Shown here piece after piece: positions 1 through 9,581 of a DNA stretch of 64,000 bases (position 1 is the stretch's first letter; each line of letters starts with the position of its first letter). The notes beneath the pieces are model-generated. The model saw only the letters and a list, made by a program, of their open reading frames with translations. It made no database searches and was not told the origin of the DNA. The position numbers were made by a program, and so were the translations under genes. Origin of the DNA: Clitopilus passeckerianus (Eukaryota > Basidiomycota > Agaricomycetes > Agaricales > Entolomataceae); NCBI GenBank assembly GCA_944990035.1, contig CALYLX010000084.1, positions 248,001 through 312,000 on the forward strand, read 5' to 3'.

Positions 1-85
1 GAGATGAGTCGGAATGCTGCATATGGGGTATGGTGTTCCGCACTGTCAAGTTCCTTAAGGATGTAGTTTCCTAGTTTGGTTCGCT

Positions 86-1081
86 TCACTCAGTCATCTC
101 AAGACGTGTATTACAGACTAATACAAGAGTTCCAGGCTCATATACAGCCTTCTGTAGACAATGAGCAAAGTGTTTATGGAAATGCTTGCTTGACTTCAGT
201 CGTGCCATCTTTAAGAATTGAGATGCTTTGGTAAGATCTTCCTCATGTCGTTCAAGTTGTTGGGTGGGGAAAATTAGGAGTTCGGTTGTAGACATTCCCG
301 AATGGAAGCCATCAACTAGAAATGTGGATTCGAATAAATCGAAGGGTAGGATGGGATCAATGCCGTGAAGGAGGAAATAAGGTGAATGTCTGGTAACTGA
401 GCTAACAGTTACTCGGTCGGCAAATACGGCGCAAGCTACATGATCGGGCCAATTCTTGATGTGTCCTGATTCATCTTTCTTGCATGACCAAACAATAGCT
501 TCTCTTAGAATATAATGCCCATATTCAACTACACCATTAGCGCATTTATTGTAAGGTGCAATACGAACTTGAGGAATTGACATCCGTTGTAAAAGAAGTG
601 CAAAAGCGGCCTCAACTTCTGGTCCATTATCTGTGACAATGTGGCCTACGGCACGGTAACGACAATAGATAATTTCCCAGAAGAATTTTGATAGCGCGCT
701 CGCGTTGGCCTGTCGTAATGCTCTAGCCTCGGTTACCCCGGAAAGATCATCTTTTGCAGCAACTATGTACCTGTAGCCCTGAGACTTTGGCATAAACATG
801 ATGTCAACGTAGATCTTCTCAAACAGGGTAGATGGAGCAGAAATATGGATTGGTAACTCCATTCGTCGTGTATTCCAGATTTGACATTCATGACAGGATG
901 ATATATGGAAGTGTACATTGGACCGGAGATGCGGCCAATAGAAGCGACTTTGAATAGGTTGATAGACTGCATCTTTGCCTTTATGACCTAAGTCGTCATG
1001 CACTTGAGTGAGGATGGTAAGTTGTCTGGAGGTATCATGAATGATAAGTTGGGGTCGGTATTTTCTGTTGCGCCTAAACAC
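86..1081 (-). pseudogene. Ty3/gypsy integrase fragment
   Basis: The 331-residue frame has an N-terminal zinc-binding H-x4-H ... C-x2-C pattern (HDDLGH, then CHEC) followed by an rve-type core. First Asp is in YVDIMF, second in VTDNGPEVE, and a Glu follows about 35 residues later in NGVVEYGH. The product would insert retrotransposon cDNA into the genome. The frame opens without a clear junction to the RNase H part and ends in a stop just before the expected C-terminal region, which is present in another frame. The element-level break makes it a relic. The family assignment is firm; activity is very unlikely. Confidence 0.85.
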
Positions 1082-1213
1082 TTTCCCATCTTTCAGGAAG
1101 AACTCTAAGGCTCGCTTGATAAAACAGCATTCAGCTTGGTTTGATGGGAAATGAGGCCGTTCCAGAGTCCTGAGAAGGTGCTCAATCTCGATTAATTGAG
1201 ATTCCTGAGTCGA

Positions 1214-3229
1214 TCAACGGGTCAAAGTTGTTACAAATGAAGATGCTGAATAGGGATTAGGGGTAATAGTGGGTATCGTAAGGGTCAATTGAAGTGAATA
1301 TGCTGACAGAATTAGCATCAGTAATGCAATATTGTCTAGCCATTCATTATCAAAGGAGGAATCTGTACGTTCCTCAGGTAAGGGGATTCGTCTTGAAAGT
1401 GTGTCTGGTCCACGGAATTGTTCTGCTGGAACGTGCTTGAGCACGAAGTCAAATATAAGAATGTCTTGTATTCAACGATTCATAGCATTATTGGGCAGTA
1501 AGTCTGGTTCGTTTAGCATTCCTTTAATGTATTTAGCATTAACTTCTACATGGAGATTTTTTAATCCAATAAGATACAGTCTCCAGTGGCGTAACACTCA
1601 GTATAAGCCGTAAAGTTCCAGTTTGGGGTGTGAGTATCAGAATTCTTGGTCGTTGATAGGTAGTAAGCCATATCTAGCAGGTCTACATTTTTCATTCTCA
1701 TCAATCTGAGATAGAATGAAACCAATTGCGATATAGCTTGTATCAACAGATAAGAATGTGGGAAGAGATGAAGAATAATTGATTGGTCGAAGTATTGGCG
1801 CAGATGATATAAGAGACTTGAGTATATCAAATGTGTTCTGGCATGCCTCTGTCCACTCAAAAGTAACATCTTTACGAGTTAAGTAGGTCAAAGGACGTGC
1901 TAGTTGAGAATAGTTGCATATCCAGATACGAACAGTGCCACATAGACCAAGGAAACCTTGGACTTCTTTGATCGTGGTCAGAGGAGGCCATTTGAGAATT
2001 TTTCCAACTCTATCTTCGTCAGGGAGTTGACCATGTGGTGTATATTTCTGTCCCACGATGACAACTTCGGGTTGACAAATTTGAGTTTTCTTGGGAGAAA
2101 AGTTGGCGCCGGCACATTTGATGCAATGCATGACACGGTGAACATCTTGGGCGTGTTCCCAGATGAAGCAGCGTATCTTGGGGTTCTCTGGGAGACATTC
2201 TGCGTTTCCATGTGAATCTTGATAGGATGAACGTGGCCCTTTGGTTGGAAGGTTGTCAATGAATATATTGGCCACAGATGGAATTTTGTGTTGAAGAATG
2301 AATGTCATGCAGTTCTGGAATTCTGCAGGTGAATTAGTGTAGCCCATTGGGAGTGCGGTGAGTCGGAGTAGTCCTAATAGAGTGTAGAATGTGGTCATGT
2401 CTCGAGACTTAGGATGGACAATGCGTGCGTCAAATCTCCAGAACCGGTCAAAAACGGTATAACATTGACATCCAGCGTATGATTCGATGAAGTCATCAAC
2501 AATAGGGAGCAGTCCTGCATCTCGGATACTGACTTTGTTAAGCGGTTGAAGGTCATGGACAATTTGTAATGAGCCATTCTTCTTGAGCATGCAAAACCAT
2601 TGTCCGTGATATGATGACTGGCTTGGTTCGTAGACTCCAGCTTCAATTTTGCTTTTGAGCATGCCAATAACTTTCTCTCAGATTCCTGGTAGAATAGGTA
2701 TATTGCGGTACTCCCAAGGTACATGTGGAGCTGTAGGCATAACGTAATCTGAAAAGTAATCTCGTCGCAAGGTGCCACGATCTTTCTCTTCAAACGCAAG
2801 TGTGGTGCCGTTAAGGTACATGATGTGATAAAGTTTTTTTTCTTCAGGGAGTAGGAATCCGGAGGCATTAATGTCTAGGTCTTGAAGCCATTCAAGTGTG
2901 AGCCGTTGTGTGGGTTTGAATTCAGGAGGGTTTGGGGTGAGTAAGGGAAGTGAATTGAGTGGTTCGTGTGGAAATTGCCGAATTACTTGGGCTTCTTCAG
3001 GGAAAGTTCCAGGGACTGGTTTGACCTTCTGACCAACTCGTTTATACGCAGTAAATGACCAATTTGCACTGCTATAACTTTTAGTCATATGAATCAAAGT
3101 ATCGTTAGCCTCAAAAGGAATAAACTCCGAATTTGTTGAGGAAATTGCAGTATACCCTGAAGTTTGTTTACAGAGCGATAAGTTGAGTTGAGCGCAGTGT
3201 ATATACAGTGTAGAGTTGTCCATATTCAT
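1214..3229 (-). pseudogene. Ty3/gypsy reverse transcriptase-RNase H remnant
   Basis: From 3229 the frame reads a pre-RT linker (PVPGTFPEEA, then FEEKDRGTLRRDYF) up to an in-frame TGA at 2678-2680. RT then continues in the same frame (YEPSQSSYHGQWFC, IVHDLQPLNK) to 1637. The TGA sits where relatives usually have Arg (CGA), so a C-to-T change is the simplest cause. The YxDD-type active-site motif reads FIDNLP: the second Asp codon at 2252-2254 is AAC (Asn). An RNase H and connection segment follows. A further frame near 1214-1444 carries the tether toward integrase (HVPAEQFRGPDTLSR). The break points and the active-site loss show a dead copy. Confidence 0.85.
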
Positions 3230-3541
3230 TGGTAGTAGTGTGGGTAAGTGATTGGTGATGAGTGGATGTGATGAAGTGAATCATTTGAAGCGCTACAATT
3301 GTTTTGCTAAAACTCCATGTTATTTCAGCAGACTGTCTACATATGCAGTCATTGGTGTCTAGCAATACCAAAAGGGTGAAGATGCAAATGTAGGCAACAA
3401 TGTAGACAACAATAGTCCAGTGTAAGTGGCATAACATAGGTGGCATAGGTCGTAAGGCATAATCATGTGCATAACAATAAATGAATGCATAGATCATAAG
3501 TAAGCATATGTGGGTCAGATGCGATGCACATAGAGCATATA

Positions 3542-3750
3542 CAGTGGGCAACAAAATCTTTCCAATGTTTGCTACTTTTTCAGAGATCACTTAATAACTC
3601 AAAAAGAAAAATAAGTAAAATCTTTGAAATAATATATAGTAAAGTTTGACATCTTGGCTTGAATCTGACATAAGCCTGAGGCTGTGCAACCACTTTTAGA
3701 AGTTGTTTCACACACTGCAAAGTGGTCACTTATTGGAAAGGTTTTGTTGC
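3542..3750. repeat. Left terminal inverted repeat of element A
   Basis: This roughly 209-bp repeat matches, in reverse complement, 4940-5056 joined to 6647-6739. Its outer end contains GGCAACAAAATCTTTCCAAT and its inner end (about 3731-3751) contains nearly the same 20 bases in the opposite orientation, so each repeat is bounded by two inverted copies of a candidate transposase-binding site. Confidence 0.85.
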
Positions 3751-3781
3751 CGGCATTTACAAAAACAGAAATACATAAATA

Positions 3782-4798
3782 TTAATACTTAGTCCACTCT
3801 CCTTTGGCCTTCATTACTGCCTCAAGTCTCCTAGGCATAGACTCTTTTAAATTCTGGCATACCTCCTCTGGTATAGCATCCCAAACAACCTGTACCCGCT
3901 CCCAAAGTTGAAAAATTCCAACAGGTGGGTCCGGGTATTTTTTCAGCTCATTCTTGACATGAACCCAAAGATGTTCAATAGGATTAAGGTCAGGAGAGTG
4001 TGCTGGCCATATAAGAACATCAATATCATGGTCCTCAAACCACTCCCGAGCTGTTCTGCTAGTGTGCTTAGAGTCGTTATCCTGCTGAAAAAGAATGTTG
4101 TGGTGTTTGAGCTTGTAGTACTTGAAGGTTTTCTGGAGTTCATCATCTAGAATTCTTGTGTAAAGGTCAGCATCCATGTTACCTTCAATTCTGGTAGCAT
4201 ATCCAACCCCTTTCCACCCCATACAGCCCCACACCATAATACTTCCACCACTGTACTTTCTGGTTTCTTTAACCATCCGCTTGCTAAGCCCCTCATTCTT
4301 GTCTTTCCACACCATTTCCCTCCCATCTGACCCAAAACAGTTGATTTTAGTCTCATCAGACCACCAGACCCTCTTCCAGTCCTCTATAGTCCACTTTGCA
4401 TGCCTCTCTGCAAATTCCAGTCGAGCCTTTTTATGCGCCTTGGTAAGTGCAGGGCGTTTCCTCTTTACCACAGCCTTCCAACCCGTATTTTTGAGGTGCC
4501 TGCATACTGTCTGAGGTGTAACAGAGTTGTTGGTAATATTTTGAAGAACCCTGGCCGCATCGACAGCTGTGGAAATCTTGCCCATGCGCATGTTTAATTT
4601 GGTGTATTCGATGTTGGCAGGCGTAAGCTTGGAGGGACGGCCACCAGAGGACTTGGTCAGGTGTGAGCGGTGTTGTTTACGTATTCTGCTAATAGAAGCA
4701 AGATCTATTCGAGTTTTTGTATGGATAGTTGCATCAGAAATGCCAGAGTCAAGCAGTTCAAGAACACAGGTTGTTTGCGCTTTAGTGAGAGGTTGCAT
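3782..4798 (-). CDS. Tc1/mariner-family transposase, intact reading frame
   Basis: The 338-residue protein would cut and paste its own element by a DDE reaction in the nucleus. An N-terminal helix-turn-helix part (about residues 1-110) has the paired look of Tc1 DNA-binding regions. The catalytic residues are all present: Asp in WWSDETKIN, Asp in FQQDNDSKHT, and Glu in SPDLNPIEHLW, with 34 residues between the second Asp and the Glu (DD34E). The start ATG is followed by MQPLTKAQ and the frame ends KGEWTKY. There is no internal stop or intron. It lies between the terminal repeats of element A and is the only complete transposase in the window. Its right repeat is now split by element B, which may block its own movement. 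Confidence 0.95.
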   Translation of the reverse strand: MQPLTKAQTTCVLELLDSGISDATIHTKTRIDLASISRIRKQHRSHLTKSSGGRPSKLTPANIEYTKLNMRMGKISTAVDAARVLQNITNNSVTPQTVCRHLKNTGWKAVVKRKRPALTKAHKKARLEFAERHAKWTIEDWKRVWWSDETKINCFGSDGREMVWKDKNEGLSKRMVKETRKYSGGSIMVWGCMGWKGVGYATRIEGNMDADLYTRILDDELQKTFKYYKLKHHNILFQQDNDSKHTSRTAREWFEDHDIDVLIWPAHSPDLNPIEHLWVHVKNELKKYPDPPVGIFQLWERVQVVWDAIPEEVCQNLKESMPRRLEAVMKAKGEWTKY

Positions 4799-5056
4799 GG
4801 TGCAGTGGTGGGATCTAATGGTGAGGACAGCTGCTTATATAGTCAGTTGGTACACTGGTCACATGACCTTGTTGATCACAATCAGCAAAGTTGAGTATCA
4901 TGTGACTTATTAGCTAAACATTGGTTGTGTAAGCAGCAGCAACAAAACATTTCCAATGAGTGACCACTTTGCAGTGTGTGAAACAACTTCTAAAAGTGGT
5001 TGCACAGCCTCAGGCTTATGTCAGATTCAAGCCAAGATGTCAAACTTTACTATATA

Positions 5057-5086
5057 CAGTGGCGGACATTAAAAACGCACCGCCAC
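5057..5086. repeat. Left terminal inverted repeat of element B
   Basis: Thirty bases starting CAGTGGCGGACATTAAAAAC pair with 6617-6646 in reverse complement without a mismatch by eye. The 31st base differs. Confidence 0.9.
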
Positions 5087-5332
5087 CATCTAATCTCTTC
5101 CACGTCCACCTCCTCGCTGCCATTTCACCATCTCGTAGTGAAACTCATGTTTTAGATACTCTTTTGTATGTAGAATACGATAATAAGATCCATTTTTAAT
5201 GAAATAAAGCATAGTTAAATACAGGAGTGATATAATGCGAAAGGTGGGGTGCAGGACTTATGTCATATGCCTATACAGTTGAAAAGAAATGCATGCTGTG
5301 AATCGAAAACATATCGCAAGGGCTCCAAATGC

Positions 5333-6349
5333 CTAATACTTAGTATGCCCACCTCGTGCCTTCATTAGAGCCGCCACACGACGAGGCATGCTCTCAAAAA
5401 GGTCATCCAACCGCTTCTTCGGGAAGTTCTCCCACTCCTCCTGAATAGCCGCCCACATCTCCTCCTTATTGCGCGGTAACGGGTTCCTAGCACAGATCAT
5501 CTTGTCCAACTGATCCCATACGTGCTCGATGATATTCATATCTGGGCTAGATGGCGGCCAAGAGAGTTTCTTGACACGTTTGGTCTTGAACCAGTCAGCT
5601 GCCACCTTGCTGGTATGCTTCGGATCGTTGTCCTGCTGAAATATGATGCCGGTTTTGCGCATTTTCCGGTCCTTCAGGGTACCTAGTAACTCCTTCTGGA
5701 GGATATCAACGTAATACTCCCCATTCATCTTCCCCTCGATCCGATGAATCCTCCCCATTCCATTTCCGGTAACGCAGCCCCAGATCATGAGGGATCTACC
5801 GCCGTGTTTGATGTTCTTCTTGACATATCGATCATCATAGGCCTGTCCAGGCCTGATCTAACAATACTGGCGCCCGTCCGACTTGAAGAGGAGGAATTTG
5901 GACTTGTTGGAGAAAATGACCTTTTTCCAATCCTCCACAGTCCAGTGGAGGTGGAGCCGGGCCCAGGCGAGTCTCTTTTGAATATGCTCCTTTTTCAGGT
6001 AGGGCTTCGACTTCCGAACGCGGCATAGGAGCCCGTAATCCTTGAGGTGGCGGCGGATCATCCGTTCAGAGACCTCGGGGAAGGCCTTTTTTTGGACTTC
6101 CGTGGCGTTGGCCGCCTTGCACTTCGCAAGCATACGGGCCGCGATTCAGTCGTCTCGGATGTCCATTTTGCGTGGTCGACCGGTGTGTAGGTTGGTGAAG
6201 TACGGAGTCCCAGATTTCTCGAAGCGGTTGAGAATCCGGGCAACGGTAGTGCGGTGGATTCCAAAATCCTTGCTTATCTCGTTATAGGAGTGGCCCTGCT
6301 CCCTGAGAAGGGCAATGCGAGCAATTTTGGAGGGGGATGTTTGGACCAT
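5333..6349 (-). pseudogene. Dead Tc1-like transposase of element B
   Basis: One frame runs from 6349 (MVQTSPSKIARIALLREQG, a helix-turn-helix start) to 5333 (ARGGHTKY). It is interrupted by in-frame stops at 6146-6148 (TGA after DIRDD, where CGA is likely ancestral) and 5858-5860 (TAG). The first catalytic position is also lost: the motif reads IFSNKSKF where relatives have Asp-Glu after Ser. The second Asp (FQQDNDPKHT) and the Glu (MNIIEHVW) are kept with DD34E spacing. The stop at 6146 and the D-to-N loss are explained by C-to-T or G-to-A changes. The element can have moved only with transposase supplied by another copy, unless the lesions arose after insertion. Confidence 0.9.
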
Positions 6350-6616
6350 ATGTACAGCAGTAGATAGGAGTCGATAGCGCAGTAGATACGAGGTTTTCTG
6401 GTTCTAAAAAGCGGGCAGAATTGCAATTTTTATTCATTGTCATAAGTCCTGCACATGTACCTCTGACATATTTCTCTCCTGACTGCGGAATGTGCATATA
6501 AAAATCCATGAAACAGTTTTATATTTATTAAGTATCATATACACAATGTACATTCAAAATTTCAAGCACGACAGTGGTCTACAAAATGTTCTGTCGAAAA
6601 TTCTGTCGATAAGATA

Positions 6617-6646
6617 GTGGCGGTGCGTTTTTAATGTCCGCCACTG
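6617..6646. repeat. Right terminal inverted repeat of element B
   Basis: Reverse complement of 5057-5086, followed directly by the TA duplication at 6647-6648. Confidence 0.9.
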
Positions 6647-6847
6647 TATTATTTCAAAGATTTTACCTATTTTCCTTTTTGAGTTATTAAGTGATCTCTG
6701 AAAAAGTAGCAAACATTGGAAAGGTTTTGTTGCCCACTGTAGGCATAGGAGTGAATAGGTAATTCATGAAGAACAATAGAAATGAAGTGCATAATCGAAT
6801 TTAATAAAAAAAGTCGAATTTATGCAACATTTGGGTGAGGTGTGTCC

Positions 6848-7204
6848 CTACTTGAGCATTTCATCGTCCCATTGCAATGCAGGGTCAAGGAATCCATTTT
6901 TGAAAAGATACCTGGCTTCTGCAGCTATAGGAATGCAAAAACAACAAAGTTCTTGAATCACGTTAAACATGACAGGAATATGCCAATGTTTATAGAGTCG
7001 AGCAATATGATAGAGAAACTCGTCCTCTTCTGCACTGAGGAGAGGGTTTCTAGGAGTAGGGAGTGTCGGTTCATGATGAGGAAAGTGAGGGAAATGGGGT
7101 GAGTGACGGTGAATGCATTCACGTTGGAAGCCTTGTTGATTTGGAGGAAGGTGAAGGTCTAAAGAGCGGAATATGTGGCAGTGATAGCGGAAGCAATGAG
7201 GCAT
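6848..7204 (-). pseudogene. Possible 5' (gag-side) fragment of the gypsy element
   Basis: This 118-residue minus frame lies on the 5' side of the pol relic once the inserted Tc1-like element is removed, so by position it should belong to the gypsy element. It is rich in His, Pro and Phe, then reads AEEDEFLYHIARLYKHW. I see no zinc knuckle and do not recognise a domain. The assignment rests on position alone and could be wrong. Confidence 0.3.
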
Positions 7205-7248
7205 GCCATATATCTCACCAGGGCTCAGACAGTCTCTAAGGTGATCTA

Positions 7249-7466
7249 CAGTGACTCAAACAATTGTCCACATGTTTTGCACTTTTTGACTGTTTGTACA
7301 ATAACTCTAGATCAAGTGCAAACAAGACCAAAGTGTCAGTATATTTCTAAAAGGATTCAATCTCGGCTTCCAGAATATATAAAAATATTGAAACTCCGAG
7401 CAGAATTGATGGGGATATAGTGCAAACAAGACAGAGCAACATGTGGACAATTATTTGGTCTTGACC
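7249..7466. repeat. Left terminal inverted repeat of element C
   Basis: This 218-bp repeat pairs with 8637-8854. The outer site CAAACAATTGTCCACATGTT (7257-7276) recurs in reverse orientation with one mismatch at 7438-7457. A 13-base direct repeat, GTGCAAACAAGAC, lies at 7316-7328 and 7420-7432. Confidence 0.9.
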
Positions 7467-8636
7467 TTCATTATGGCTAATCAGTGCTATAGCTTGCCAT
7501 AAACTGTTAGAAATTATAATATGACTCAGGTCAATCTCTTAAATATCTAAAACCAATAATATAGAAGTAGTTTAGACAAAACAAATGCTTTCAGAAATGT
7601 AGTACTTATCTTCCATTGAGATATTTACTTTTTACAATATAACTTGCTTTTATGAACTTTTTACTGTTATTTCCCTAAGGGCATTTGGTCAGAATTCTTT
7701 GTGCTAGGTCATATTACCTGAATAAAACCTTTGGCTAGTACTTTGAACTATAGAGAAACTTTTTCTAGGCATTCTGCTAAGCTATTTATTTTAATTTATT
7801 AATATTTTATCAGATATTGGTATCTGCAGAACTACTAATGCTATTTCTGTTCAAGAGCACATTATATCTACTACTCTTAGTCTATTTAGCTTACATTGTA
7901 CACCTAGATTGTATTAAAAATAGTTGCTTGAGGTAGTTGTAATGGTGATTATATTCATGGTAAATTTGTATAATTAGTATAAAGCAATAAAATATTGATT
8001 GGAGCTACATAAATTGGATCTATCAGGATTTGAAGTCTACTATTAAATTAATACACTGTCTGGCCAGCTATTCTAGAGCATTGATATGATTGGAAAAGAG
8101 ATCATTGGATGAAAAATAGGTAATCACAGAGGAGATATTAAAACAAGTTTATTTTGATTCAATCAAAGACTATATTAGAGACATGAGGCAGCTACTAAAG
8201 TCAGGTAACCTATATAGAACCTCATTAAAAGCCTAAGGTCAAGTGAAATATAACATTTTCCTATAAATATGACTTGATTTGGGTCATAAATCTGACTATT
8301 TCAAAAAAGTATTTATTTTCTGAAAATATAAAAGCCTTATATATACTTTTTACAAGAGAAAAAAAGATGCCTAGAGCATTTAGACTATATATTTGGACTA
8401 TTCTTTGCATATTAGAGGTATTTGATCTATAAAAAAGTCTTGATAGCTCTTACAATCAAGCTTGCTAGCTTTATCTTTATTTTTATAAATCCAAGCACAT
8501 GGAAGAGAATTTTGCAGGAAGATACCTCTAAAGCTATTGTGTATATACTAGCTAGTATTTTGAAGACTACCTGTGTTAGCATATTGGCTTAAAAAAGTAT
8601 CTGAAGTGTTAAAATGTCTGGTTTCTTTATTTTAAG

Positions 8637-8854
8637 GGTCAAGACCAAATAATTGTTCACATGTTGCTCTGTCTTGTTTGCACTATATCCCCATCAATTC
8701 TGTTCGGAGTTTCAATATTTTTATATATTCTGGAAGCCGAGATTGAATCCTTTTAGAAATATACTGACACTTTGGTCTTGTTTGCACTTGATCTAGAGTT
8801 ATTGTACAAACAGTCAAAAAGTGCAAAACATGTGGACAATTGTTTGACTCACTG
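8637..8854. repeat. Right terminal inverted repeat of element C
   Basis: Reverse complement of 7249-7466 with few mismatches, ending at a TA duplication. Confidence 0.9.
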
Positions 8855-8856
8855 TA

Positions 8857-9581
8857 GGATAGAGAAAAGCCTAGGCTATCTACTGGCAGTGCTAGGGTAT
8901 AAATGGTGCTTGTCCCAGCAAACTAGCTGAGGCAGCCTATCCGAACCAGTCACATCAGGCAGGAGGCAGTATGTGGACTTTGCATAGAGTTTTCGTACTA
9001 AACTACATTGATTGATTATCCAAACCTGTATGTGTTTGCCACATAAGAAACAAAATAGTCCGATTATGCATTACTCTATGAAAAGCTCCGAGTCACATAC
9101 AAAACATTATAGCTCAGCTATGTTGTCTGTACATACAGTATGTCACTATGGGAACAAACCAATTCAGTCAATATGCTATGTGAAGCACACATAATTAGAG
9201 GATGCAAATGTGTATTTTTGTTCTACATAGATGTCTTTAATTGCACAAACAAGTATGCAATTGATGTGTACCAAATCACATAGTTTTCATATGCATTTTG
9301 GTATGATTTGGCTATGTGGTGATCAAATAGTAGCCCCAGCCCCAAGTGAATGGCCCCATCAATTTGAAGGGGTTGAGGCGGCTGGTTTGAGCAACTCAGA
9401 TCTAGCACCCAGGCGGCTGGATGAGTTGATCAGCGACCACAAATTCCCTCATGTGTTTCTCTGAGCTAAGCCAGCATCTAGAAAATTTTCAATCCTAATT
9501 AATCTGTCCCAACCCCCTATTCAACGAGCTATAAATACATGCACATCTACATTAGCCCATCCCAACAGTGATAACATTATA
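8857..9581. other. Intergenic stretch without a supported gene
   Basis: This is AT-rich sequence between element C and the 3' end of the next gene. Short open frames occur on both strands but none has a recognisable motif or intron pattern. It may contain the rest of the gypsy 5' region; no LTR pair is visible. Confidence 0.4.

Larger units (their letters stand above)
1..3539 (-). mobile_element. Decayed Ty3/gypsy LTR retrotransposon, pol region
   Basis: Read on the minus strand, the segment holds in order a pre-RT linker, reverse transcriptase, RNase H/connection region and integrase, which is the Ty3/gypsy order. The reading frame is interrupted by stops and frame changes, so this copy is not functional. 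The integrase tail continues to base 1 in a shifted frame: the 3' end reads KLGNYILKELD, typical of the post-integrase region, after a frame change near 90-100. The 3' LTR is therefore outside the window. The 5' side is cut at 3539-3541 by a Tc1-like element and resumes at about 6742. I could not place either LTR. Confidence 0.85.
5057..6646 (-). mobile_element. Tc1-like element B, nested in element A, inactive
   Basis: The 1590-bp element has perfect or near-perfect 30-bp terminal inverted repeats starting CAGTGGCGGACATTAAAAAC, and TA on both sides (5055-5056 and 6647-6648). It encodes a different Tc1-type transposase on the minus strand that is broken by stops. It must have inserted after element A was already present, because it splits A's terminal repeat. 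Confidence 0.92.
3542..6739 (-). mobile_element. Tc1/mariner-like element A, with a second element nested in its right terminal repeat
   Basis: The ends begin CAGTGGGCAACAAAA and are flanked by TA on both sides (3540-3541 and 6740-6741), the target duplication of the Tc1/mariner superfamily. The terminal inverted repeats are long, about 209 bp on the left. The right one is interrupted at a TA by element B. Removing B and one TA restores a repeat that matches the left repeat across the junction. The collapsed element would be 1606 bp. It carries one uninterrupted transposase gene. It landed in the decayed gypsy element. Confidence 0.93.
4940..6739. repeat. Right terminal inverted repeat of element A, interrupted by element B
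   Basis: The repeat consists of two pieces, 4940-5056 and 6647-6739, separated by element B and its TA duplication. Joined with one TA removed, it follows the left repeat across the insertion point (ACTATATATTATTT in both). Confidence 0.85.
7249..8854. mobile_element. TA-flanked DNA element C with 218-bp inverted repeats and no readable transposase
   Basis: The ends start CAGTGACTCAAACAATTG on the left and, in reverse complement, CAGTGAGTCAAACAATTG on the right, with TA on both outer sides (7247-7248 and 8855-8856). Length is 1606 bp, the same as collapsed element A. The inner 1170 bp is AT-rich and full of stops. A weak trace, DWKRDHW on the plus strand near 8090, resembles the DWKR motif just before the first catalytic Asp of Tc1 transposases. 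I read it as a strongly eroded or non-autonomous Tc1/mariner relative. Confidence 0.85.

Noticed and set aside
3168..3590. A 140-residue minus-strand open frame with several hydrophobic stretches.
   Set aside because: It runs across the left end of element A into the gypsy relic, so it joins unrelated sequences and cannot be an original gene.
4176..4913. Several plus-strand open frames opposite the transposase of element A.
   Set aside because: They are antisense shadows of the 338-aa transposase frame and carry no motif of their own.
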